Source of the DNA: Opeltia flavorubescens
Lineage: Eukaryota; Ascomycota; Lecanoromycetes; Teloschistales; Teloschistaceae
DNA length: 64,000 nt
Direction of reading: 5' to 3'
NCBI GenBank assembly: GCA_000442125.1
Contig: KE546982.1
Location: 1-64,000 of the forward strand
How positions within the stretch are numbered: the first letter of the stretch is position 1; each line of letters opens with the position of its first letter. The notes under the pieces are model-generated. The model was not told where the DNA came from. It did no database searches and worked only from the letters and a program-made list of their open reading frames with translations. This document shows, piece after piece, positions 26,001 through 37,779 of this stretch. Made by a program: the position numbers and the translations under genes.

Positions 26001-28800
26001 AAAAAAATTTTATTATTATTAAAAAATAATATTAAAATATTATTTTAATTAAAATCTATTAAATTAATTTTATTATTATTATTTAATATTATCGAATTTT
26101 ATTTTAAAACTTTATTTATATTAGTATTTATAAAAATAATTTTAATATTATCGTTTATATTTATTATATTTTTTATTAGGATTTTTTTCTATTTTAATTT
26201 ATTTTTAATATTTTTAAAAAATATATTAAATAGTTTAAAAACACGACTAGCTAATTTTTAAAATTTCTATAGCTCTAATTTAGCCCGTCGGATTTTATAT
26301 AGTAGATATAATATTAAAAAAATTCGAAAAAATATTAATAATCGATTTTATTATTTTATTTATTTTTAAATAATTATTAAATTAAAAATAAAAATAATAA
26401 AAAAAAAAAAAAATTATAAAAGCGTATAATAAATAGTAATTAATATAATAAAAAGCGGCGAAAATATAATAAAAAGCTTTTATAAAATCTATAAAGAAGT
26501 ATAATAAATAAAAAATAATAAATTTAATAAAATTAAAATAATAATTTATATCCGTTTAAAAAGAGGTATTTAAAGCGGAAAATTTATTTAAATTCTTTTT
26601 ATTCTAATAAAATAGATAATATAATACGCGTTACTATCGATAAAATTTAATAGAATTTGTTATTAAATATTAGTTTATACTATTAAAAGAATTCGAGGAC
26701 TATTAAAAAATTAATAACTAATTTTTAATCGATAATTTAAATATATTAATAGAATTTTAAATTATTTTACTTTATATTTTAAATAATATTCTATTAATAA
26801 AAATCTATAATATTTATAAAAGGAAAATTTTTTATAAAAATAATAGATTTATAATATTATATAGAATAAAAAAAGCGTTATAAAACTAATAAATTCGCTT
26901 TAGAAAAATAATAAAATAATAGCTATTTTTTATATTTTAAACGATTATAGATTAAAAAATCTATTAATCCTCAGCTCTATTAATAAACTATTATTATATA
27001 TAATTGAATTATTAATACGAATCTTTAATAGCTAATAGCGCTATTAATTTTTATTAAAATTTTATAATTTTTGCAATATTAGAATACACTCGTTTAGCGT
27101 TTTAAACCGAGCTTTTTTATATATTATTATACCCTATATTTATAGATTAAACTCAACTATAAATACTAACTAGATTTTAGTATTCCTTACTTAAACGAAT
27201 GCAGCTTATTACTAATAGATTAATAAATAGAAATCAATTTTTTATATAAATTAAACCTTTTATTTTTGAATTTTATTATAGAAAAAGTAGATATTTTAAT
27301 TTAATATTATTTTTAGAGTTTTTTTTTAAATTTATTAAATTATTGTTTATTATTAAATTTTAAATTTTATTAAAATTATACTATCGGCTATTAATAGAAA
27401 ATATAAATTTAAAAAAAATAAAAAAAATAAATTTAATAAAAAAACTTCAATTAAAAAAAATAAATAAATATTTTAAAATAATATTATAATAAAAACCGCT
27501 AATTTTATATTAATTTAATTTTTTAAATTTAAAAAAAATTTTAATTTAAAAGTTAATATTATAAAAAAAAATATTTTAATTTAATTAATAATTAATTCGT
27601 TTATAATAGATATAATTTTTAACGATTATTTATAAAATTTAAATTTTTTTAAAATTATAATTTATAAAAATTCAGTAAACTATAATTTATTTATTAATTT
27701 TATAAATATAATATTTAAAATATCGAATTTAGTTTTTTTTAAACGTTATAAATAAAATTAAAAAATATATAAATTTTATATTATTTAAAAATTCGCCGGA
27801 AAAAATAATAGAAATTAGAATAAATTTAAAAAATATAAAGTTTCGATTAAATAAATAATTATTTATTTATCGAATTATATATATTAATTTATAATTTTTA
27901 AATTATAGTTAATATTTTTTTTATTAGAATTTTCTTTTATATAAAACTAATAATTAATTCTTTAATTTATTATCGATTTCGCCGTTTATAATAAAATTTA
28001 AATTATTGAAATTTATATTTTTTAATAAATAAATTAATTTTTTAAAATTTCGAATATTAATTTAAATTTTTATATTAATAAATATTATTTTTTAATTATA
28101 TTAGATATAATTTTATATCGATTTCTAAATAATATCTAATAAACTATTAGAAATTAATAAAAAATCTTTTTTTTTAAAATATCGCTAATACTTAATTTTT
28201 AAAAATCGATTTTTATATTTTATTAAAATTTATAATATAATAATTTTTTATTTAATACGCTATTATTTAATATAAAAGCTTTTTATTATTAAATTTTTAT
28301 ATTATATTTATAAATATAAAATAACTTTATTATCGAATAAATAAATTAAAATTATATTAAATTATTTAAACGATATAATATATATAATATAAAAAAAATA
28401 ATTATAAATTTATATAAAAAAAAAAATATTTAAATAAATATATTTAGGATATATAAAATAAAATATAGTATTTTATTTTAATAAAATTTATTATAGAAAT
28501 ATTTTTTCTAATTAAATTTTAAAAAAAATAACGATTAAAAATAATAGAAAATTTATTATAAAAAATATATTAAATAGTTAATTTAAAAAATATAAATAAA
28601 TAAATTTTAAAAAATAAAAATATATATATTAAAAAAATTATTTAAATCGAAAATATAAAATAATATAAAAATAATAAAAACTATAATATAATTTTAATAG
28701 TGGATATATTATTATATTTAAAAAATATTCGTTAATTAATATTAAAACGTTTATTATTTAAAAAAAAATTTTATTTAATTATAAAGCTATCTATTTTTTC
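20015..28800. other. Extremely AT-rich RIP desert
   Basis: Nearly all C and G outside CpG have been lost, and long A/T runs fill every frame with stops. No gene, tRNA or rRNA can be recognised. The sharp change in composition at about 17.75 kb coincides with the start of the right tandem copy. The block is probably one or more old repeats mutated beyond recognition. One dispersed repeat copy is recognisable at 27,018-27,300. Confidence 0.75.
27018..27300. repeat. Dispersed repeat, about 280 bp, copy A
   Basis: It matches 63,592-63,868 in the same orientation. Shared anchors include agctaatagcgc, the stretch around acaatttttgc/ataatttttgc, gattttagtattcct, and tttatttttgaattttatta. This copy has lost C and G at positions the other keeps (for example ttattactaatag here against ttgcagccaatag there). 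The family is unknown and no coding sequence is evident. Confidence 0.8.
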
Positions 28801-28849
28801 TAATATAAAAATCAAATTTTATCTATTAGCTAAAGCCTACGCTATAACT

Positions 28850-31620
28850 CTTCGCTATTACAATAGCTTCGACTATTGCCTCCTATAACAAAGATCAAGA
28901 AATAATTGCAGCTGATAGCGAAGTCTCCATCGGCGTATTTTCCTGATTCTCTTCGTTGAATACTTTCTTACCTCCTTAGTATAGTAATTATTGGGGGGGT
29001 TTTACCGTGCTACTGCTATCGACCTCTTTTATAGAAGTTGATACCTGGATTTCCTTATTATTGGGATCCCTATAGATACGCCATTCGTTGGATTGCTCGC
29101 CTTTGGCGCGTTCTTTAATCGGATCGGTGTTAATTGATTTGAAAAATTTAATTATCGATAAGAATACCGTAGCGTCTTCTTTACGGGTTGGATAATGGGG
29201 AGTATTAGTGATTAGAGCAGGGGCGATATCTGCATTTATATTCAAACCCGCTTTTGCTTGGAAGTTTGAAGAAAGCCACAAAGGAATAAATAGTTGGGCC
29301 CTCGCTTTATTTTTGGGAAGATTAGCTTCATTCGGTCGGCTGAGATAAAATTTCGCAGATGGCTCTACGATAGGAAAATTATTTGACTTATACGATATAT
29401 AAACTCGTTCGGCCAACCTAATAATTTCTTATCTGGCCAAATATTCGAGTGCCGCCGTTGCTTCGTATAACCCAAAAATATTAAAATATAGCCAATTTTA
29501 TACCGTATAAAGCGGAGATCGATATAAGTCGAAAACGATAGTAATATCGAAATTAATAAATATAATCTGGCTGGTTCTCTAGTTCTATAAGATATTTCTA
29601 TACACGGTATCTTAATAGTAAATACTTATAATTATATATTATCGCTCGAACTTATCCTTCTTATAGTTAACTAGAATCTATCTTAGTATATTACGTGCAA
29701 TATTTATCGCCACCGATTCTCCTGCCCAAAATATAAGAAGTATATATACAATATCGATATTACCGCCTATCCATTTCTGGATTAGGTCGATGTTACCAAG
29801 GTATACTAGGATATTTTTTCCTTACCTCTCTTTTAAAAAGGAGTAGACTCTGGTTTTATACTTCGCTCTTGCGACGAAGGTTTTCGATATATCTTTGGCG
29901 ACGAACGTGTAACTATAAAATAGTAAGGTAATTTTAAAGAGTATACCTGTATAACCCTACTTTTACAAATTGATACAATAGTTATCGAAGTCTTCCGCGA
30001 GTTATTAACGGACGAGATAAGTAAGAAGAGGTCTGGTAAAAGTATATCTATTACTGGCGTGGTACTGGGAATGAAGCAGGAAGTTAGGGCACGAGATATC
30101 TATCGCCGTTCGATCAACTAATCCCTTTAAGTAAGCGTGCGAGCAGTATATATACTTATACCCGGTTCCACGCGATATCGATAACTGCTATTTGTTTTCT
30201 AGAGGCTTGCTTTTGGAAGAATAATTTGGATTGTAAGACTGCGGTCGATACTTTATAGGTATATTATCTGAGTAGAAATCGCTACTATCCTCGTTATTAC
30301 TATCAAGCTTCTTTATAAAGCTTCCTGGAGGTTTGTACTCTAGCTTAATTGGCGTTAAAAGCTTCAAATTCAATGGAATAACAAGGGTTTGGAATATTAA
30401 AGCAATCTCCGCACGGGATTTGCGGGCAGATTATAGTCTCTTATATTCCGTCACTTCGAGTGGAATATCTTGTTCAGGCTCGCGCTTTTTGTAATTTCAT
30501 CGCTTTCCTTTTTTATCGACTTTCGCACGCTATTTTTGGTTATAATCCTTTACGCCGTGGGCTATTAAATAAAAGCTTACCAGCTGCGCAATTACTGTAT
30601 ATTTATAAGTAAAGCTCCCCTGGTCGTTTAACTGGTGGTTTACCTCGGCCTTTAGGTCCGTATAATAGAAGTAGACGGTATATAGCTCCAGCTCCTTGAC
30701 TAGGAAAAAGATTATAGCCTTCCCGGTTATAATTACGCCGTAGCTGATTCCAGATCGAATTATATACAAGTATATCTGGGTGATAATTATTGCGATAAAC
30801 TTATCCGCTGTATACTGGAACTTCTCCTAGGTACTCAACGGTTTCGTTGCCCGTTTAATCACCTTTAATTCAATATCGTCTACTAAATAAAGGCCTGTAT
30901 TTAGAAGTTCGGCGGTAGCCTTATATAGAGGCTTTATCTTAAAAATCGCTACTAGTCTTCTTTTCTTGTAATTGTAGTGCTTGATATACAACTAATCTGT
31001 ATTTTTGGGACGATAGTACTTGAATTCTTTTTTGTCCTCGTCGTTATCGGTAATAACGCAGTTGGTATAGTTTTCGAACGTTATTTTCTCCTCGAGATGG
31101 AATTTGCTGCATGCTTTAGGTATCGAGATTAATCGCGTGATAATAGATCGGACAAAAGCTTTAATATAAAGTTAGTGATAATTTCGGAGGTTTTGCTCGT
31201 ATAAAACGCTTTTCGGGGTATTTTTGGCAATTTCGTTAATCTCGCTTCGTGTATAAAAGTAGCGTTATTTATCCTGATCCTATAATCCAAAAAAACTCCT
31301 TATATCGTTGAATATATTTTTCCTAAAATCCGAGAATTCAACCTATAACTTCAGCATTTGCGGATGTATTTTCTTGGTGACTTTAGTTATTTTACCGGTC
31401 GTAGCTTTTATAGGATCAGTCTCGACACGCAAATAATCAACGAACTTCTTATAATACGCTTCCAAAAGCTGAATAAACGTGGTTGAGTCCGTCTTTTTAT
31501 ATAATTGTATATTTTCTAATCTAAATTCTATATTCTCCGATTTGTATATATCTTTTTCTAATATCACTCGATTAAGGAGTCTTCCTAACTCCTTATTAGA
31601 AAATTGAGCGTACCGATTGG
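28850..31620 (-). pseudogene. Broken gene resembling a fungal subtelomeric kinase-like family
   Basis: On the minus strand, successive open stretches read as one protein of roughly 900 residues in order. An N-terminal part includes STTFIQLLEAYYKKFVDYL (31,343-31,567). A middle part reads YIIRSGISYGVIITGKAI and then VYFYYTDL, with VIAQLVSFYLIA (30,530-30,769). Next comes an acidic linker with DSNNEDSSDFYSD (30,188-30,373). A C-terminal part includes ILVYLGNIDLIQKWIGG and ends in a 142-codon open stretch (28,988-29,416). The pattern of a sheet-like block with ITTGEAxxFL, then a Ser/acidic linker, then a segment with IPVxLGNIDL is what I recall from multi-copy fungal proteins annotated as kinase-like. 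Catalytic kinase residues are not visible, so any kinase activity is unsupported. The stops are RIP-type. The 3' end is much less mutated than the middle. Confidence 0.5.
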
Positions 31621-32599
31621 CTATAATAGTAGATAAGAAAGTCGATCGCTATAACTGCTTAATAGTATACCTGTAGTCGAGGGCTGAATTGGCAGGAAAA
31701 AATTATTCCTACCGATAGGAGAACAATTTGCGAGAGAAACAATTTACGGTAGTATCACGCTGAAATAAAACCGGAAATATTCTATTCTTTTAGTAAAGGA
31801 TAAGACTATATAAGTAGAATACAATTTTGGAGTCTTCTAAAAGGTAGTAACAATAAAAGCTATAGTATTACTCAAGTAGAATCCCGTTAATAAACTCTTA
31901 AAAGGTTCTGGCTTAAATCGAATTCGATGGAAGTTCGAAGATTATACTAGCTTCGATAATCGTAAAAGCAGGTTTAGAGAATTATACGACGATATAAAAG
32001 CGAGGAGTATTATAAGGACAGCTCTTATTAATAATACTAGAATTTTAGAAGTATTGAAGAGAATATTCGAAAAAAGCTTCCGAATTGTTTATTAATAGTT
32101 GTTTTCTTTTCTAGTTGTTTCGGCAGAAATCTCGATCGCGCCCGGGATCACGTGGAGATATACCAGTGCCGAAGATTTACCGACTCCGCTTTTAACGCGC
32201 TCTTCCGAATTTTCGCTCTCTAATTCTTAATTCTCTTATTCCTATCTATTTAAACTAAATCTATATTTTATATATATTTAAGCTACTATATAATACTACT
32301 ATTAATATCGAATATTTTGGAAAATTCGATACGAAAGCCGCGATATTTAAAGTATCGTCCAGATTGGGGATATAGATACCTTAACGAGGCCAAATATTAA
32401 CAAGAAATTTATATTATATAATAGACTCGCTATATTAAACGAGGCTGAGTAAATAAAGCCTTTATAAGCTTCGGTCCAAGATTTTTTCAACTTAATTAAT
32501 CGAAAACCTATTTATTAAATAAACCTTTATAGGATTTTAAATAAATTAACGCTGGAAATTAAATATAATTATAAATAGAATTTGCTTAGAAATACTATA
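31621..32599. other. Intergenic stretch between kinase-like remnant and PKS end
   Basis: The composition is moderately AT-shifted, with a more GC-rich patch at about 32,120-32,220 (gatcgcgcccgggatcacgt). I see no reliable frame. It would hold the promoter of the minus-strand kinase-like gene and the 3' end of the PKS. Confidence 0.45.
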
Positions 32600-32639
32600 A
32601 ATATCCCTATATCCTACTTAAAGCTTCGTTAAAGTTTTA

Positions 32640-32900
32640 TCAATAATTTATTCAACTAATATCTCAATATTTATCTGGGAATCCAGTAGATTTTTTAATA
32701 TTACCCCGAACGCTTTATAGAACTAATTGGCCAGTTCCACCGAGATTAGACTATTAACTCCATGGTCGGCTATATTCTTACTGAGATCGATATTCTCTGG
32801 ACTGATAAAAAGCACCTCGGTAATTATTTTCCCAATACTGCTACGAGTAAGTTCGATAGTACTCCCGCGCGTATCTGACCCAAGTTAAACGACAATATCA
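32640..32900 (-). other. PKS acyl carrier (ACP) domain
   Basis: The carrier domain holds the chain on a phosphopantetheine arm. The attachment motif DHGVNSLISVELAN is at about 32,725-32,768, with the Ser in the expected GxxS(L/I) setting. It is preceded by a helix with IGKIITEVLFISPENIDLSK. It is the last recognisable domain and lies in AT-shifted sequence. Confidence 0.8.
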
Positions 32901-33099
32901 AACGCGCGCCGTAGATTGGCAGTTTTAAACTCAGATTATTTCGCTTTCTAATTTAAACCGTCTGCACCACCTTTAAAAGAACAATTCCTCGTATTATTCG
33001 TGGCCCGTATAATAAACGATACGTATATATAGCGATACTATTACGGTTCGCTGCTAGATATTATTCCTACCAACTCGAGAGGATTTATACAGGTGAAAT

Positions 33100-33860
33100 A
33101 AATAGCTGTCGATAGGGGATCGTGCTATTGACCGATCCATCCCGAAATTCCTTATTCTATAAAAAAAGCTGGCTCGAGCGCGGCTAACGTCTGGTACTTA
33201 ATTATAGTGGAGACTATATTGCGTATATATATAACCTCGGTCCTATATAAGGTTTTACGGAAATCGGATCCTATATTAGCGACAAAGTTATATGAAACGG
33301 TCGATGTAGGTAAACCGAACCGTCGCCGGTAGCGGGCCAAGTATATCTGGAAAATATCTGAGGCGATATAAGCGGCCTGTATTAGGGATACCCAAATCGA
33401 CTCGGTATTAATAATTATTATAAAGAAATCCAGAGCTAAAGTAGCTGTAGCTTCGTATAAGTTCACCGATTTTTGAGTCTCGGCTGTAATACTACTGCAC
33501 CATTGATTATAGTTCAGCTTATTGAATAAAAGGTCCGATAAGGATAGAACTGTATTTACTATATCTTTAATAGGCCGGTCTATTGTTATAATCCGCTGGA
33601 AAGCTTATATAACGTCTTCCTGTTTATTAATATCGCAGACTATAGCTCCAATAAAAACTCCTCGGGCTTTCAGCTCGTTTAGGAATATCTAAGCCGCCGT
33701 TGTAGTAGCGCCTCGTTTGAAAAAAAGGATAAAATTATAAGCACCGCGATCAACCATCCACTTAATAATACTTCGACCAAGCCTACCGAATCCCCCTATA
33801 ATTATATATCGCGCTTTAGGGTCGAAGATTGCCGATTATAGCTGTTGCAGTAGCTTAATA
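33100..33860 (-). other. PKS ketoreductase (KR) domain
   Basis: The KR reduces the beta-keto group. The NADPH motif ARYIIIGGFGRLGRSIIKW is near 33,765-33,825, followed by VDRGAYNFILFFKRGA. The region with NTESIWVSLIQAAYIASD (near 33,360-33,420) corresponds to the catalytic part with Ser/Tyr (usual form STxxxxGxxGQAxYxAxN). RIP-type changes are dense here. Confidence 0.8.
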
Positions 33861-33959
33861 CTCGAATCTGGATTTTGGAAAGTTACTACCAATTTCCCAA
33901 TGTACGTTCCTTGCGAAAAGATTAGTAAAGCTTAATCGAGCTTCGAAATATTATAAACG

Positions 33960-34880
33960 GAAAATGGATGGATGGGGGTAATCTACCCGGCTCGGTAAAG
34001 TTTATTAACTCTTTTTATCAGTTGATAGCTAAGCTCGGTGTCGTCTACAACCGCGATAAGATCGAATAAAGAGAAGCTGGCGTTTTTCTGGAAAAGCTCT
34101 AGCCCCAGCTGCTTTGACTTGAGAATATCTACGCGGCCAACATCGACGAGATAACCTATCGGAGCCAGTGCTTTCAAAAACTGGTAAAGTAAATCGCTTT
34201 TAGCGACCGTGCTCAGAATTATATCGAATCTATTCTTTCCAAGCGTACTGGCAACCTGGCCTATTTTTTCCAGATCGCGGGACGGAAATATTTGGTCAAT
34301 AGGAATACCGAGGGAATCAGCAAGAAAAGAAACCTTATCGGACGTTCCGACCGTTGCGAAAATTTCAGCCCTATAATTGCGCGCGATTTGAATAGCTGCA
34401 AGCCCAAGACCGCCGCTAGCGGATTAAATCAGGACTTTGTCGCCCTTCCTAAGCTGTACCAGATATTCGAGAGTATAGATTGTGGATATAAATACCAAAG
34501 GCATTGTACCTGCTTTAATAAAGTCGTCGGTAAGCCGCGACTTTTGCGTTAATGCGGCTGGCACCCTTTTATAACTTCCGAAATTTCCTTTGCCCAAGCC
34601 GTAGACATGATCACCGACGGATAATCCATTGACAATAGATCCGATTTTGGTCACGACGCCCGTGTATTCTGAAGAGAGATTGCTACTGGCAAGGATATTT
34701 CGACTCGTGGCCATTGCAACATCTCTCCAATTCAATCCTACAGCGGCAATTTTGACGTCGATGTTGTCATCTGGGAGGACTTGTGACATTTCGGTGTAAG
34801 GTCGAAAATATAAAGAATTAAGGACTCCCGTAGCCTCGAAATCGGCACGTACGGGTCCGCCTTTGTCGATTGGCAACATC
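33960..34880 (-). other. PKS enoylreductase (ER) domain
   Basis: The ER reduces the enoyl intermediate with NADPH. The N-terminal half contains AAVGLNWRDVAMATSR and YTGVVTKIGSIVNGLSVGD near 34,600-34,750. The nucleotide-binding segment has SASGGLGLAAIQIA near 34,380-34,430. The C-terminal part contains KALAPIGYLVDVGRVD near 34,130-34,180. AT-shift begins within this domain. Confidence 0.85.
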
Positions 34881-35399
34881 TTGAAGCCTTAACGAGTCGG
34901 TGTCTTGAGAGTCTCCGCGTATTCTCCAAGCCCTGCGTCAGGGACGACTCGGCTCACCCACATACAATTGTTTTGCCACGCAAATTCACAGTTGATGCTT
35001 GGTGAGGGCTCGGTCTGCAGTAAAAATTCTTTGCTGACAATACTGCGGACGAGATCGGGGTTCCCGTGCTCATAATTTTCGCTTTCTATGTTGATGGAAA
35101 GGAAACGACTAGAAGGATTTTCGGTCGCGATCACCCGAAGAAGCCCTGTCATGAATGCACCACGGGGATCCTGGCCCTTAACAATGCCACCAAGCGTCAA
35201 CTAAACCATGCTTTTGCTCTGGGCAAGATGTTGGAAACATCGGAGACGACGTTCGTCAGAGTCCAAGAGATCATTTTGACTCGTCAGAAAAGCGATGACG
35301 CGAGCATTGATCGGCTCAACTTCTATTGCGGCATCGATTGGGAAAGTTTTGCATATGCCACCTTGACGCTCGAGTTCTGCGGAGATCTGTTTCAGGAGT

Positions 35400-36065
35400 G
35401 ATGGTGTGCTGTGGGCCTCGTGAAAGAGATAGATTGTTCCAGCCTTCTGTTCAGCAGACTGACTGGCCTCATTTGTCTCAACGCGTGTACTGACTAGAAC
35501 CGAAGTCGATTCGTGTGGAGCATGGTAGTCATCCAGCACGAGATCAAGCCCGGAAAATCTATTCCCAAGTAGCCGCCGCTGCCAAGTCCGAAGATCCATA
35601 AACGGTCCCTCCGTGCGATCATCGGACTGCCAATAGTCGGTCAAGGTGCCATACAAGACGCCGAGCAAGATTCTCATATGGACAGTCTCAACCAGAACCA
35701 ATTTGCCACCTGGCTTCAAAAGGCTTCGACAATGCGCCAGCGTTCGATCCATGCTGGCGGTCGCGTGAATGGACTCACATGCGAAAACAAAGTCGTAAAC
35801 GGGCTTATATCCGTTATCGAGTGGGTCCTGATCAATATCGAGGGTAAAGTAGTTCACATCGCGGTAGTCGGAGAGTATGTCCTTCGCGGATGTGAGGAAA
35901 GCGGGTGAGATATCGGTGAATGTGTAGTCGGTATAGCGTTTAATACTGTTTGAACCCACAAGCGCCTCTATCGCAACTCGCGTCGCAGCGCCCGTTCCAG
36001 CACCGATTTCCAGGATACGACTGTTTGGATTTGCGTGATCCAGACAGTCCACGATGTTGAAGAGT
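35400..36065 (-). other. PKS C-methyltransferase (CMeT) domain
   Basis: The domain transfers a methyl group from S-adenosylmethionine to the alpha carbon of the growing chain. The SAM-binding motif SRILEIGAGTGAATRVA lies near 35,970-36,020. YTFTDISPAFL, the following acidic-loop motif, and KPGGKLVLVE (near 35,690-35,720) are in the usual order. It is among the best-kept parts of the gene and has normal base composition. Confidence 0.88.
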
Positions 36066-36599
36066 TAAGGATGAGATCCAGCGATTACATGACCGGTCTC
36101 GTAAAGTGGCATTAGCAACTTGTTGGACACCAAGACATCGATACCTTTTTTTCTTTCGTCGAGGATTTCACCTGCGTTTTCAAGCAATATCATGGCAGCC
36201 TGAGCCTCCGGTTTGTCGTGAGCCTGGTCGTAAAGCTTTCCGAGCAGCTGTCGGCGCTGCTCGGGGTTCAATATCCTGACTTCAACCGTATTCGGCCTCG
36301 GGTCTGTTTCGACAATCCTCATCACCCAAGCCAGCCAGTGTTTTATGTCTCCTTGTGGGCAAGATCCTGTAGCTTTTGATTCATATATTTCGAATACGAC
36401 CAAGCAACAGATCATCTCAATGATCTCAAGGAGAGCAGCTCCCTCCGCATTTCCCGGAGGAGGAGGATACAGCGCACGAATCTGGGCGTTGTTTGAAGTG
36501 CGAATGTCAGGCTTCCACACCAATCTGGTGAATGGACTGTTAAAGGGCTGCCTCGACTGCATGTCTTTGGTTGATCTTGACTCTTTGAAGCGGGTAAAA

Positions 36600-37470
36600 C
36601 GCATCGAGTCCACCTCAAGAAAAACATCACCGCTCGAGTCCATCATTTGCAGTGACGCATACGCGCTTCGTGATCCTTGGAATGAACCTCGAGCCACAGC
36701 GTGGCCTAGGCCATGGCTGACTCCAGTTTTGAGGTACATTCGGGACAGGTGAGCAGGTACGAATGAAGCATTCGCTTTCTCAAGCTGGCCACCATAGAAA
36801 GCAATGATCGCCAATTGGAAGGTAGCATCCAGAGCGGTTGGGTGTAGAGGACACGACGATTCTCCTCCTTCGATCATGCCTGCAGTCTTGTCCAGTGCCA
36901 CACTGGCCTTTGCCAGATTGCGATGAGGATCTGTCTGCATTTCTGACAGTAACTGGAAAGTCTCGCCATACCCGAGACCAATCTCTACAAATTTGTTATA
37001 CCACGCTTGTAAGCTTGGGAATTTGGGATCCATCTCGGCGCTCGTTTTGTTCGTTACCGTTGGTGGGGAAACCTCGACTTTGATCAGTCCGGTACAGTGC
37101 TGAGTCCAATCATCCAAGTCCTGGGCTACCGACGCAATGGTAAATTTGGCCCATACAGGTGATTTCGTGCTTGGGGTATCCACCAGCTCCACGCTAGTGA
37201 TGATTTCAATGCCATCATCATCCTCAGGGATTCTCAGAGCAGTGTCGATATCGACCTCGCGAAACGAGAAACCAGTGATCTCAAGAGCACCTGGAAGATC
37301 TTGGTAGAGTCTAGTTGTAGCTTGGATTGCCTGGGCAAGGAAGCCAGCAGCAGGAAAAACGACGTCTGATTTTCAAAACGTTAGCTAGGTTTTTTCTTCG
37401 AATAAAAGTCCATACCTGGTAGCAGACGATGATCGCTCAGCCACGGGACATCTTTCACTCGAAGCAGGTT
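36600..37470 (-). other. PKS dehydratase (DH) domain
   Basis: The DH removes water from the beta-hydroxy intermediate. The first half has VPWLSDHRLLP, with the catalytic His, near 37,420-37,455; an intron then splits LLP from DVVFPAAGFLAQA. The second half has HPTALDATFQLAIIAFYGG near 36,790-36,850, with the catalytic Asp. The linker that follows (to about 36,065) leads into the C-methyltransferase. Confidence 0.82.
37366..37415 (-). other. PKS intron 4 (50 bp, GT-AG, in DH)
   Basis: The donor GTATGG follows CTGCTACCAG and the acceptor AAAATCAG precedes ACGTCGTTTTTCC. The join gives HRLLPDVVFPAAGF, the conserved DH segment. Confidence 0.88.
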
Positions 37471-37779
37471 TCTCCACTGAGGTTGGAGCTTGCTTGTCCC
37501 CGGTACCTGTGAGCCGAGAAGGTCATGCCTTGCACTGTCTCGTAATCGATATTCCTTGCTAGGTCGGCTATCGTAGTAATTGATGGGTCCATAAGTATAT
37601 CAGTAAGCTGGTAGGTCGACTGCAGTGCAGCCGTGTACTAGAGTCTGTTCTTCTCCATTATCCACAAAATTCACTGCTGCAAGGTCGATTTCAATATTGG
37701 CTCCAAATAAGGATCCAGCAAGATTCAACAACGAGTTCCGATCGTCTTCGTTCCTCTGCAGCGACGGGAAATACTGCGC

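Noticed and set aside
20015-28800. Possible centromere or mitochondrial DNA insertion, from extreme A/T content
   Set aside because: It is within 30 kb of a telomere, lacks mitochondrial genes, and the tandem copy beside it shows that the A/T content comes from C-to-T change of ordinary sequence.
28850-32600. PKS-linked acyltransferase or release enzyme downstream of the ACP
   Set aside because: The motifs read there do not match carnitine-type acyltransferases, thioesterases or reductases. The stretch fits a separate kinase-like family remnant.
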